64,000 nt of DNA from Pezizomycotina sp. ARF18 (taxonomy: Eukaryota > Ascomycota). Shown in pieces: positions 20,050 to 33,400 of the stretch. The notes beneath the pieces are model-generated. The model was not told the origin of the DNA, searched no databases, and saw nothing but the letters and a program-made list of their open reading frames with translations. The stretch covers positions 512,781 through 576,780 of the forward strand of contig AZLU01000005.1 in NCBI GenBank assembly GCA_002224055.1, in the 5' to 3' direction. Within the stretch, counting starts at the first letter, position 1. Each line of letters starts with the position of its first letter. Both the position numbers and the translations under genes were made by a program.

Positions 20050-23049
20050 GAGGTCGCAGCGGACAAAGCCTGACTTGGAGCTCGGATACGGACAATATAT
20101 CGACAAAAACGCCGAGTAAGATGGTGGCGACCGCGTAGAGTGGATCCATTGCGAAAAGAGCTCTTTTTATCCTTTCTTTTGCGAACGTAATCTTACTCAC
20201 TTTGCAGAGCTTAATGGTTAATCCCTGCCCTTGCTTCTTGTCATCTCCAGCTTTCCCATCTTAGCGACCGCATCGCAAGGCTACAAACGAGATCCATCTG
20301 AATCCTGAGGACCATTTTTCGACGTCGTATTTAGAATAAATACATACCCCTTTGGGAAGAGGCAATATTCGTGCGAATAGGTTAGTCTTTCATCGCTGTG
20401 GCTCGGCACGTTGTCTTAAACAGTCGTTCGCTCGTCAGCTCTCTCAAAAGTTACGGCGCTTCGGAGATATTATGTTCGTTAAGGTAATGTCACCAGAAGG
20501 ATCTCGTTGGTTCAGCCTTGGCTCTTTCCACATGTGCCATCGAAGCGGGCCTCCCGATGTAAACCGTAGCCGGGATCATCCTGGCATGGCGATACCGTGA
20601 TAGCCAGGTTTCGGTGATCTGCCCCTGGGCATCGGCGTGTGGGCCCAAACAGGGAAGAAATTCTAGAAGAGCAGAAGGAGATTAAAAACTGTTTGAATTC
20701 GGGAGCGTATTCCTATTAGAGATACGGGAAAAAATAAACAAGCCTTATACCGAACTCTTTTCGAGATGTGTTGCCCTTTTGGCAAGAGCGTTGTCTGTAA
20801 CTTGACTCGCGCTGACGGCCGAAGTCTCCGTGAGCAAGTCGAACCGGAGATTCTACAGATCCTGTGAACCTAGCAAGACCAACAGCTTCATATCCTTGAG
20901 CAATGGCTTCAAGTGGGGTAGGGAGATGACGATATTGCATTGGGTTCGAGCGGGCCGAACAGTTGCCCAGCCGGCGCAGAGGAAGCAAGTGGGTCACGGA
21001 AATGACGACGATCACTGCGTTACTCCTGGTGGATTGTGGCTTAGGACTACAAACGCCTTTCAAGTTTGGCCATGGCGCTCTAGTGAGTTAGCTAACGTAA
21101 CCTTTACAAATCATTAAAACTGCTTAATTCCACTAGATCTTGTTCGAAAAAGCTTACTCCTTCGAGAGAGATCCAGATTGCACAGGCTCGACTAACATGA
21201 CACTGATAATATCTATCTCCGCACGTTTATTTGATACCTCATAAACCATAGAGGCGAATAGGAACTTATATTTACTATTGAGAAGGCTGAGTATCGATGT
21301 TTGCAAGCACTGAAAGGTGTATCCTTCCATGACGAAAGGATTCAAATTTCTTTTTTTTTCTAAGGGGTAGGGATCATCAAGCGAGCCGTTACTTTTCCAC
21401 CAAAGCTCCAATCCGGAACTCCACGGAGTCTTAGGGTACCAGACTACAAAAACTCCACATCACATTTCTAGTTATTCCTTGTTTCTCCTCTTTCCCCAGA
21501 TACTCTATAACCAAATTTCATCGATTACGAACACTATAATTATTTCGTTGAAGACCTCAACGTCAGTTTCATATCTATTTGGCTATATATCGTATTCCCT
21601 CGGGCTAAGGTCATCAACAGCTAGGGATGAGGTCTTTTTGCGGCAAAGCGTCCGTGGAGGGCGGCAAACGCGCTTCCAGGAGCTTGTGTAGTATAATTTC
21701 AACCATCGCAGTTCTCACGAATGTGGAGAAGGCAGCTTAAGTAGGCGTCTTCATGGTCCAACGAACTCAATAAAAGCATGACGGTGTTCACTCTTCGTTT
21801 CTAGAGGATGAGCTCATGAAGGAATCCTTCGACGAGCTCTTACCTAAGGCTAAAGTCCAAGGTTTTAATACCCATGCTTCTATAATTTTCCAAGCTATTC
21901 GAAGTCACCAAGCAAGCTAATGCTGTTTCTTTCTCCGTTGTCTCTATTTTATAGATTTATTCTCTCTCTCGTTTGCCTACGGGGCAAGAAACTCTCAAAA
22001 TGACGTAAACGAAGTAGGTATACGCCATCGTCACCTTTGCAAGATTTCTTCCATTAGACATTCAAAGGAGTCTGCAATGAAACACTGTATCATAACGCAT
22101 ACATGCCCTTTCATTCCACCTGCTCGTCGTTCATGGTACCTTTGGTCGCGACACGGTAGTCGTTTTGATTTCAATTTCGAAGCGCTGGCCATGGAAAATT
22201 GACCTCGGCAGATACTTACCCCGAGGGAAAAAAAAGACTATACGCCGTTTATCTCAAGATCATCACGCTCAGGCTTGCCCTGTCTCACAACTGATTTCGA
22301 TTTATAGTTGATGCTATAGAAGTACATCTAGAAGTGATTTTGAGAATGAAAACAAGGTACATACAACCTCATAGAGATATACTTCGTACAATCTACTTCT
22401 GCGACGAAATCCAGCGACGAAACCCCTCGTGGCGAGCCTCCATGGCCACATTTGGTGAAGTAGTTAGGATATGCAACAAATTAAACGATGAGGAAAAAAG
22501 ATTTTTTTTTTGTTTAATATCCCTACAAATATGTGAAATCAGCAACTTCAATCACATACGGGGTGGCGACGAAGTTTGAGCGTTGTCTCCGACAATTGGA
22601 CGATTTTGTGGCAGCAAAGAGGGTTTCATGTTTCGTTCTCGTTAGAACTACCAGCACCCACGCAATAAAACGGCCGATCCGTAAAGCCGTAAAGAGGAAG
22701 CAATGAGAGAAAATAGCACCTCCACGTGAATAACAGGTTCTATACAAGAGAATTGCAGGAACTCCCGCGGAAAACCCGTAAAACATCGACCGCGGAACCC
22801 GGAGACATTCAGCAGATTATGATTTAAATTGTTTTATGATCAAGTATATTCTTGAGAAAGAAAGATAAAAGAATCAATTCAGATAATAATATTGGGTAGG
22901 CTAACTGGAAGGCGAAGGTACTGTGAGCTAGAACGACGTTCTTTGAGGCGTGTCACATAAACCGTATTTCTTCCTTTTTCGCTTTTGGCAGAAGATGTAT
23001 CGTCCCCTTAGCTCCAGAAAGAAAGTAAAACTAATCAAGACAGAATAGG
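20050..23049. other. Mixed-composition region without an identified gene
   Basis: The first 100 bases are amine oxidase promoter. Positions 20350-21110 are richer in G+C and open in more than one frame on both strands (for example a minus-strand frame 20716-21063 with LEAIAQGYEAVGLARFTGS), so a decayed gene or transposon piece is possible, but no motif could be fixed. Near 21805-21895 (+) a short frame reads ESFDELLPKAKVQGFNTHAS. Another short frame lies at 22334-22579 (+). Everything else is AT-rich. Confidence 0.4.
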
Positions 23050-23460
23050 ATGAATGTAATATCCACATATCTAACTTTCTTCACTGGCGGTAACAAGAAT
23101 ATATATAAGATTATTAATTATTTTATTTTTCTCTTTCTGCTATTTCCCTTCTATTATTTCGCTCACATGTATAGAAATGTTCCATTGGTACCTGAGCTGT
23201 CACACTCCTTGAATACCACGATAATTAACCAAAGAGGTGAAGCGAAACTGTGGTTCCGTGAATCTAGCACACCAAGGCAGATACAGGTAAACAGTCTGCG
23301 ATTGTTTCCAGCTTCACAGCCTTCATCCCACGTTTCGCGGATATATGGGAACTATCCATTGCATGTCAAAAAGTCCCCGTATGAAAAAAAAGAAATAGAT
23401 AAAACGTTTAAAACGGGTTTTCAAGCTTCGGTTCGTAGCATTTACTCGCGTCTCGTCTAA
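23050..23460 (+). CDS. Hypothetical 136-residue protein with one membrane segment
   Basis: An ATG-started frame of 136 codons. Residues about 20-40 form a very hydrophobic stretch (YFIFLFLLFPFYYFAHMY), followed by a polar, basic tail rich in Ser, Arg and Lys. A signal anchor or a chance T-rich frame would both look like this. Base composition does not differ clearly from the surroundings and no homologue is recognised, so confidence is low. Confidence 0.25.
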   Translation: MNVISTYLTFFTGGNKNIYKIINYFIFLFLLFPFYYFAHMYRNVPLVPELSHSLNTTIINQRGEAKLWFRESSTPRQIQVNSLRLFPASQPSSHVSRIYGNYPLHVKKSPYEKKEIDKTFKTGFQASVRSIYSRLV

Positions 23461-26400
23461 TGTATCCACTCGTTCCTTCCCGCTTCCACCCAGGCTGTTT
23501 AGCTCTTCGATTATTAGAATATATCTTCCCCAGGCAGACTCTTTTTTGTTCTATGACTGAACATCTAAATAGTAGTATTGGGTGGGTAAAGTCATATTTC
23601 GTATTAATATTTAAATGAAAACCCGCTTATACAAATCGCGATAAATCATTGTTCTATAAGCCAAGTGCCATCTTGCTTCAAGCCAATTCTGCCTTTGAAT
23701 TCGATCATCGCCTATGCCCGAGCCATAGCGAGATCTCTGCCACAGATCTGAGAATACTTATTCTAGATATCTCGCTTCGATGAACAAAATTAGCTCAATA
23801 AACTGGGCAGTGCAAGTGAAAATTACTCAAGAAAAATGAGACAATGCTTCAGAACCGATCATGTAAGTCGATAGCATCTCGAAAGATTATTAACCGAATG
23901 CAAATGAAAATTTTATCTGCACAGGCAATCGACAAGAAACATAGAGACGTCCACCGGCTTGCATCTTCTGCGACAGCCGCTGACGAACTGCAGGGATTTT
24001 AGTCTCGACTCGAGTCCGTGCTTTTTCGCCAGAGCTAAGCTAATCGAGCGAATCAGGACGCGATACAAATAACTTCTACCAATGGTAACGCTCTCGGAAA
24101 ATCGATCTAATCCCACCAAAAAAAGGCAGCGGCAGTTCCGTTGACCATGAGGACGTGAGTATAAATGAAAATTGGCGCAGATGGGAAGAAAATTTTCGCC
24201 ATTGCAGGAAGCCACAAAACGCCCTGAACTTCCCGAATAGGACTAATTTCCCATGCAGCGTCAAAAATTTTCCGCCACTAGGAGGCACGTTCGCGCCGTG
24301 GGCCAGCCAGGTCTAGAAGGTCTGCGACAAATGACAAGCAGTTCTGGCATCTTATTCTTTGCTGGCGAGCATGAGAAAGAGTACCTATTGTACACCCCAT
24401 ATTTCTGCAGCAATGCCTCTTCTTAAGATAGCTGTGACCAAGTCTTGCTTTTCATTTATCTTTTTCTCTCTTCTATTTCTCTATCTCCCTGATTTTACTT
24501 TTCGTTCTTTTCTTTTTACGGGGACGAAACCTTTATGCAAGCAACGCCGCAGGGACAGCGTTTACTCCCGGCGCCGCCTAAGCAGGTACCACGCGTGCAC
24601 ACTCCTTCCTGATGACATGGCTCTGTCCGTCCTGCAAGGGCGCCATATCATTAGGCTCCAGCTCATTTGCACCGTATTCCCCCCCCCCCCCCCAAAAAAA
24701 AAAAAAAAAAAAAGAAAGAAAGAAAGAAAAGAACACAATCCCTCCCCCTAACTTTAACTGACAATGCATTTATGACATGACCATTAGATTTACCCTTGAA
24801 ATTGTTTCGGTCATTTTCCATCGAGATGTCTTCCTCGGTTCAGCTCAGGCGCAGGAAATAATTCCTCGGAAATGAACCTTATACAATAGAGATCCATAAC
24901 GTACTCATTGTTGTTCAATCAAGACAGTGGCACCCTTCCTATACACCTAATCTTCTATAGTCTGTTCCTATACCTTATAGTCACAGAATATTGCACACAT
25001 AGTAAGTACATAGACGCCTCTGATCCCCCTACTCTCATAAGCTTCAGCTCATAAGCTAAAGATTGAAACAATGGCGCCTTTTTTTACTGAGAAAGTCTTC
25101 ATTTCTCTAGTTTACTAGAGAGACTGAGCGGGTATATTCTACGCCAAGAAATTCCTGGTACGCATTTTCTTGCTTCCTTGAAGCACCTTAAGCAAAACCG
25201 GTTCATGTCCAACATTGGACATTCAAGAACAGAGTATAAAAAAAAGAAACATTGCGCAGCCTCCTAAATCGCCTTGCATTGATGCATCAATGAAGCGAAG
25301 TTTTTACTTGAGCGTTAAGCAGACAGGTTCGCTTCGGTTCATCGTTCGGTTCATCGTTGCTGGAGAAGCTCTACCGCAATGCACCTATGGTTGCTCCTCG
25401 GAGCGCTGCACACATTGGAAGGCACCAAGATGTAATGCTTGGTGTCCCACACTATCAGCGGGTTGCATACCTGTAGTTCGCTCGAAGCAGCTTCCACAAT
25501 TACCTTCGCCCATCTTCTCTGGCTAGGGCGAAGCTACACGTACTCTTGATACTCCAAAGCTAATTTCCATATTACCCCTACATGCAACTGTTCTTTCTCC
25601 ATTCATCCACATCGATCATTTCGTATTTTTCGGAAAGGTGGTACTTTTCTCGACCCATCTTCCCTTTTCTCTTTTTTCTTTCTCCTTCTTTCATCGCATA
25701 ATTCCGATTTTACATTTTGAAAGAAGACAAAAATTACTGATATTTGAGGAAATGTAGGATAGAGATAAAACTTGGTGTCTATAACATAGCCACCATGTTT
25801 TATACGTAACACTTTCTATGAAAACGTTTACAATTGCTAATATATTGGGTTAGTGAATGGCGCACTTCGCCCTAAAAAGTGGCCGTATATGCAGAACCGT
25901 CTCCGCGCCATAAAAGAGTGGAACTTCTGGCCATTCTGTATTGGAAGAGACAGGGACGCCCGCGTTTCCTGTTACCCCTCTTCGAAGACATCCAGGAAAT
26001 TTGCAAACCGCGCTCCAGTGGTAAATGGTGGCTTGCAACCCTCTATAGCCCCATACATAGATGGGACCGGACAATGTCCTGATACGGTGCATTACAATTG
26101 CCATCAGGAGCTACAATGACATAGCACATGGTCTTCTAAGTCTTAGTTATGGAGAGACCTTTTTGACCGAGATAGGTTGGATGCAGACTTGGTTGCTTCG
26201 AAAACTCCAGAGTTATACCACCTCTCAGCCTTGTAATACCGTTGACCCACCCTCAAAACCCAATTTCGCTCCTTTTTTTTTTTTTTTGAAGATGCTGGTC
26301 AGACCAAAGCCAACCTCTAATTTGTCGACGAGGTGGATACAGATGGATACAAGAGAAGCAAAAAGAAATAAAGAAATAAAATGCGGAAGGGGTCAAACAG

Positions 26401-29400
26401 GTCTACGTTCAAGCGAAACGAAGACGAAGAGGGGTTGATGATGCATAGCATCTTGAGATTGCAGGTGCACTCTGGCGTAGGTTGGTACAAGTCTTATTGG
26501 GCAGATTACAAGAAACTCGTAAGTCTTCATTTTGTTTTAAGAGCTGCAGTGCGTGATCGTCACCGTTCATCACGTTGCATTTTTTAATCACTAGCTCCAG
26601 TTACGAAACTAGAGAGTAAGTAAAAATCGTCAATTCTAATTTTACTTTAAAAAAAAAAAAAAAAAAAACTCAAAAGATGTATACTTCGAGATACTTTTAT
26701 TGCTAACAGCCAATCATATATCTCTCAAGAATGAAACGTCTGTAAAAATAAGTTACCATTGCTTCTAGTATCACTAATTATTCAGACACACTAAGGAATA
26801 GCCACCGATGTACTCCCACGCCCAGCATTTTCAGAAAATAACCTTTTTTTTATTATTATTCGACGGATATTTTCGGAGTCAAATCTCTTCCAGATAGAAG
26901 AGAACAATCAAAAGTATTCTTTTGGCAAAGATTTCGTCGTCCTGATCGACGGTACAATCACAGTGGCTTGAATCCCTTGAACCTTTTAATAGCACTGACG
27001 TGCAAGGGCATCAAGAAGATCATCGGGAATTTTTAAAGAATTGCTGATAGAGATGCTTGATTTCTAGGTTCTTTTATCACTGTGTTCTGAATAACGGCCA
27101 AGAGGGATCCTTTGTTTTTTTCTCCCTTAAGAGAAAGGGAAGCAACTTAATTTAGATCTCTTATCGAGGGGGAAATCGAACGGAAGGACAAAGCGAAACA
27201 AAATTATTCGTTTCCTTGTGTCGTTTATCCTTTCACCTTTTCTTGTTTATGACTCGAGAAACAAATTCTTCTCCTTCCGCAGATTCCTATTATTGTAATT
27301 CGAATGAGGCTTTCTTTCTTTCCGAACAAAATTCTAACATGGAAGTCGGGGTATTTCTGCCTAACATACTTTACTTTATTTCACAGAATCATTTTGATAA
27401 ACTCACTCCTCGCTCGAAATACTTCCGCTAGAATCCTTCGAAGTTCCTATCAACTAGGAAATTGAGGTACCCGCACAGTCGCTGAGGTATCCCAGCGGCA
27501 ATATAACGGAAATTGTGCAGTGGAGAATTAGTTCCACAACAGGCACCTGGAAAAGAAAAAGAGACAGGTCATGATCACCTAACGGACAGCTTTATGTTCT
27601 GCCATAAATCTATCTATCTAAAAGATGGCATCGAGGCAGGGAATGTGTGGTATTTTTACACCATAGTTACGTCTTGCTATCGGCAGATATAAGGGAAGAC
27701 TTGCTGGTACAAGTTTAAGCCTATGAGTTCTTGATCTTCGGTCTCGCAGTATTATTTTTACTTTTTTTTTAAACAGTATATTCGACTATTATTTACTACT
27801 TGTTTTTTGCTACGCACGAGCCTTCCCTAGTTCTTTCCTTTTCATTTTCTTATTACTTTTTTTTCTGTTAGCTTCAAAGGTTGCACCATATCTTGGACTG
27901 CTGATCTTCCTCCTGGTGGGGACCACTTGCGCAACGCAACGTAGTCTCATCTCATAATCTGCTTTTTTAGAGGCGATCTTGCTTCTTGTAAATGTTTTAG
28001 AAAAAACTACTAAGGTATTCTCTTGGTTGCTTCCACGGTATAAACCTACAATGGGGCTGCACTACTAAACGGAACTGTTTCGAATGGGACACCCGTCTGT
28101 TCCGAGGGTTAGCTACCCCAAACTACCCTCGGATACCTCGATAAGGGATGGAGGTATCCCTCGATGATGGCATATCCTTGTTCATTGAGAGTGATGGACA
28201 CAAGGGCAAGGCACGAACAAGAAACTTGCTGGAAGAATGGGCCTGCAGCTTCTGGTGGCATGTTGGCTCTAGAGTTGCTATCGGGGAAACACTGCCAGCG
28301 ATCACTCGAGGGAAGGATAACTCATCACCCGCCATTCCTTTTTATCATAGCTTTGAGCTCTGTATTTCCTTTTTAACCCACTAATTATCTTACGATTTTC
28401 CTATTTTGAGATATCATCGTATATCCTAACGGTCATTATTTATTGGACTTTTGCCAATGGCGTCGCCCGTTAAAATAGTAATCGTCATAGCCAACCTTGA
28501 TGAGCTTGAGTGGCTTTATTGATGGATATGTATTAGTTGGTTAAAATTTTTTGAGTATAATTGGGAAAGTATCTAGTCAAAAGCAGAACACCAGGAAATA
28601 AATAATGGAATATATGAAGAGAACGCGAAACACAGTCCACATCACAGACCCTCGGGTTGTTCAAAAATCTTTGAGCTAGTGACCTCGTCAACTTTTCTTT
28701 GCTTATTCTTCCTCGCTATCACTTTCCTCTACTTTTCTCCAAATATATAGGAATTCTTTCATATTGATTGACCATAGCCGCCGGTTTATTTACTATACGT
28801 GGGACCACCTTCTCGTAACCGGGGTTAAGTCTTCTGTTACCAATGAGAGTCTGTTAATCCATCGGATGTCTATCGCACCGAAGAAACTATATTCGCTTTC
28901 GGGTATTTACGTAGCAAGACTTACCATTTTATAACCCTTTCAGCACCGTTTTTCAGCGGACATATGTCTTTATACTCTTTTCTGAATAATCTCTATTTGG
29001 TGTTTCGGACCGAAAAGAAGGGGCCATTGACTGAGCTCTTTTTCTTATATGTGGAATATGGGTTTAATACTTTTTTGTGGATGTTTAAAAGTGTGAGAGG
29101 TTTAGGCTGATACTACTTGGATTTTCCCGTTGTGGTAGAAGGGTAGAAGGGGTATTGCCATATGAAGGATGTAGATGGCGAAAAAAAAAAAACCGTCCCC
29201 ACGCCAAAACGTTTAGATAGGGGAGTTTTTACATAACAAGCAGCTGCCAGATTGACTCGAAAGGTGATTGCCTTGGTAATCTGTACACACGGACTATTCA
29301 CAGGAAATTATGGAATATTCTCATTGGAAATCTTTTAGATTATCCTATTAATTTACATATAACCTATTGCATAGATCCGGTTAACGGTATGGTTCTTTAT

Positions 29401-30100
29401 AACGATAATTGCAGGTTATCCCAACGTAGAAGTACACGGGAGATTTACGCTAAACCCGTGAGCTGAGAATGCCTACTACAAATCACGTCAGAAAGGCAAT
29501 AGTAATAATACTGAAATGATATTGTAGTTCTTTTCCTGAGCCTCTAGGATATTAGCCAGTGTTATACTAATTAATACTAAGAGAAAGTCTAATGTATGGA
29601 TGCATACCTATGGGTTGAGTCAACCTGGCTCTTTCTTTTTCTGCAACTGCTCCGGCTAGAGGTGGGAAGCCTGAACGCCTCTCGCTTCCATCGCTCATCC
29701 TTTTGTGTGCTACCTCCCCGCAACATCCTCTTGGCTCCGCCAGTTTGAGTCTACCGATCGCTATCGATACACCGGTTACTCGAACGAATAGTAGAATAGT
29801 ACGTCTACTTATTTGCCTTTCACTCTACAATAAAAAACAACAGCAGCTAAATAAAAAAAAATCGGGGAAAGGAGTAAAAACAGGCGAGATGGTTAAAATA
29901 TAGCCCTGTGCAGGTTCCGCCGTACTCTTACACTTGCTGTTTTGGAAATAATCAGCCAGCGATTCTGGATTTTCACGCAACAACACGGACCCCGCGAAAA
30001 CTGCTGACTGCCTTCGCTTCGGCAAAGATCTAGAATAACGGATCGTCGAGAGATGCATTTAACCACTTAACTCTTTTGTAATGGCGAGGGAAAGTATTTT
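23461..30100. other. Gene-free AT-rich region with homopolymer tracts
   Basis: Notable tracts are a C15 run joined directly to an A20 run (24679-24713), T15 at 26273-26287 and A20 at 26649-26668. Short frames exist at 23913-24215 (-), 25215-25526 (+), 25850-26119 (both strands) and 28123-28384 (both strands), mostly without ATG and overlapping frames on the other strand. None has a recognisable domain. Patches of higher G+C near 25850-26120 and 28100-28340 may be degraded coding or transposon DNA. Confidence 0.4.
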
Positions 30101-30194
30101 TCTCGAAATTTGCATGATCATCTCGCAGCTACGGCAGTTGCCTCTATTCTCTATTCATGCTGTTATCTTTCTCATGTTGAGGGTATATTGAATT

Positions 30195-30472
30195 TATTCA
30201 ACGACATGCCCGAGCTATCGCCAACTCGGTTAATCGCCGTTAGCAGAATTGTTCTTATAGACATCTCGCCGGCTCAGCCTTTCAAAGATCTAAAGGCAAA
30301 ATCCATCGCTCTGAGAGCTATAGGGCAGCCAGGATTTAGAAAGTACCGCAATGGTATTCCCACTATAGCCCCAGGGCTTCAAAACGATTACCAACTTGTG
30401 CCAGCCTTATTGAAAATAGTGCGTTTCCAGCCTTTCATCATGAATGTAGATAGACTCCTGCATGGTGGCTGA
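30195..30472 (+). CDS. Hypothetical small ORF
   Basis: Frame open from about 30110. The first ATG, near 30205, gives roughly 89 residues (MPELSPTRLIAVSRIVLI ... ending VDRLLHGG). Composition is protein-like, with alternating hydrophobic and charged positions, and the local G+C is higher than nearby. No family is recognised and no intron signals frame it. It may be an exon of a broken gene. Confidence 0.25.
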
Positions 30473-33400
30473 TACAATGCTTATTTGGCCCTGATGATAT
30501 GTTATTTATCATCGGCGATCGATATCGACAATAATAAGGGCCAGCGCCCGCCTAGGACCTTTTGAAGATCACCATGGTCAGATATTCCTCATTTTCCTTA
30601 GCGAAACGTATTCGTCCCCCGGTACACAGAGTGTTTTCTAGCCGTTTCATAAGACGATAGTTAGAGGATATTCTCTCGATGGTCTTGCAGGGTATCTCAG
30701 GGTTCACCAACAATATAGCGCTCCGCTTGGGTTGGCATACGCGAACGGGATAGTAGGGGAATTATAGCAAGGGCATTCCGCAGTCGCATTCGTGGGCACT
30801 TCAAGTAGCCGAAAAATTGATCATTTGCGTGTCAAAAAGTACGGAAACTCCTGGAGAAAATCAAGACTTCTGCCATCCTCGATAGATGCTCTCAAACAAT
30901 ATTTGTAAGCAGTAGATTCCGCGATACGGGATATCCGTAACTGCTGTACACAAAAGCAGGGACCAAGATTCCTTTGTGAGCAGTTAGATCCGGATCAACA
31001 GCCAGCTGCAGGTGCACTAGCGAGTAATGAAGGACGGTGAGTAGTACGAAAAATGCTGTGCTGTTTAGGACTATAGATGACCCGATCAAAGAAAGGTAGG
31101 AGCGACCACGGCACAGAATATAGTATGATTTCAAACCAGTAAAAGTAGCCCATAGGGAAAGCGGCGACACTGAAAGAATAAAAACGGTACTTAACTACGG
31201 AACATTTGGGGATCCGGAACTGTAAAAGCTTAGAGCGAATATAAAACGCAGTAAAAAAAAAAAAAAACGAAAACGAAAACGGGATGATTTCGCTATCCCG
31301 GGAGGCGCTCGCATCTATATTTTCCGTCTTAATACCGTACCTTTCTTTCTCAATGTTCCTTGTTCCTTGCCGCATGCACGTAGTAATAGTTTGCACATCC
31401 TAGCACAGTATAAAGTGAAGGAGTAAATTGTTTCAACCCATTTTGTTTCGTTTCTCAACGAAAAGAAAAAATCAAAAGCAACATTGCTTGGAACGGCAAA
31501 CGGGAAAATTAAATTATAAAAAAAATCTCCCCGCACGATTTCGAATTTTAGAAAGACTTCGTATCGTTCTTCTTATTCACTGATTTTGCTCCGTTTTAAA
31601 GTCATTGGTGGAGACTGCCCCGCTGAAAAAGGAAAAGAAAAGAAGCTAAAACAAATATTGGAATACTTTTTTTTAAGGAAACGTGCGCCAAATTACAATA
31701 ATTTTACCTCTTGAAAGGAATATCAAAGCAAAATACAAGATAATGCTACGAGTATGTTATTTCTCTGTGTGTCCCGTTGCATATGAGTAATTTATAAAAT
31801 TGTCATTAGATAATTAAAACAGTATTAAAGCCAACGGCTAGCACTTCACACACCAACATTGGCAGGCTTGTGCTTTGCAATTTGAGGCATTAAGTCATAA
31901 TTCTAGGGAATATTTTTCTCAGCACGTATTCATCCAATGTTTAGGAGAATTCCGCTCGGGAAGACGTTTCATCTCTCAGTGGCGGGACTAGAAGCAGGCA
32001 TCGTTGAAGCGAGCTAGTCCTTGCCAGTCGGTCTTCATGGGCTCGAAATAAAATGATTTGTAGAGATATTAGATAACTAGGTCTAAGACGTAACTGTGAG
32101 AAAGAGGAAAGAATTTGGAAAGGAGTATCTAGAGGTAAGCAAAAAGCTGAAACGTCGTCGCAACAATGCAGCGCCATAGCTTCACGTGATATTATGTAAC
32201 ATTCTCTATTCACTTTTTTCCCCATTGGATGTCTGGATATTGCTCTAAACCTTGAAGCTTAAAGTTTTCGACTTGCCCCACAATTTATAAAAACATTGGG
32301 AATACGACATCGTGAAGATGGTAAATTTGGAGGGGAGTAGGATCACGAGTATCATAGGATTTCTTGGTCAAGGCAGTGTATTGTTTGAGTTTCTCAAACG
32401 TGGGGGAGGGCTTGAGAATAGTCAGTGACATGGTAATTAACATATGGATTGACTTCGTTATGTAACCTTTAGCACGGTTCTCCTACTTCGGACTTTCAAT
32501 GTACAATTCTAGTACAAAATATATTTGGAGACTAGACTTTTTCGTCTTGCCCTGACTCGAGCTTGATCGTTTGCGGTCGATGCTATACCGAGAAGTCATA
32601 GCTTGAGTTTCCAAGCTACAAGGTTGTTTCGAGCCAATGAGCGTTAATAGCGCACTTCCGAACCACCGATTAACATGATAAGTCCACAGCAGGAAATCGA
32701 GAAAATAATTGGAGCTAGTGATGAACATTCATTTTTTCTTAGTCCTGGCAACAAAAAATTATACAACGACCGGTGTTTCTCTAGAAACTGAAAAATCTAC
32801 GGCGTTAGTGATATCAATAGGCTAATCATAGACGTAGATGAGCAGGCACCGTAAGGCCACTACGACCGACTATGATGTTTCTCCGGGTACGCATGACAGA
32901 TGATCAACTCCCCAAAAAAAAAAAAAAAAGACTAGTCGTTCCTGAAGCTCTATCTTCACCAGAACCATGAATAAGACGGCAATGTAAAATAGCAGTGGTA
33001 GTGTACTATCTTCAACTGATCTCTAAGATAGTCCAATTTCCAATTCACTCCGTTTTTTCCTTTCTCAAATGTGATAATTAAATTACGTGAATGATAAAGC
33101 ACAGGATGAACAAGGTTGAAATTGAAATTTCAATATGGACTGGCCTGCTCGTTGAAGTTGGTTGGGATTGAAATTATTTCCTTTTTCAGACAACATTATA
33201 GTTGTGTTTGAAATCGGCCCGGTAGTTTAAATCTGGGGGAGGAAACCCGGTTTTTCTTGTGTGGAGTAAACCCTATATATAATTAAAAAAAAAACTCCAA
33301 ACATCAGATATCATCAAATTTCCCTTAGAACATCGATTATGATTGGGGTTGGGACGGATAACAGTTGAATACTTCTAGATACTGACCATGAACAGTAAAG

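Noticed and set aside
20716-21117. Overlapping open frames on both strands in GC-richer DNA, possible gene
   Set aside because: Neither strand gives a motif or a proper ATG-started chain. It is mentioned only in the spacer description.
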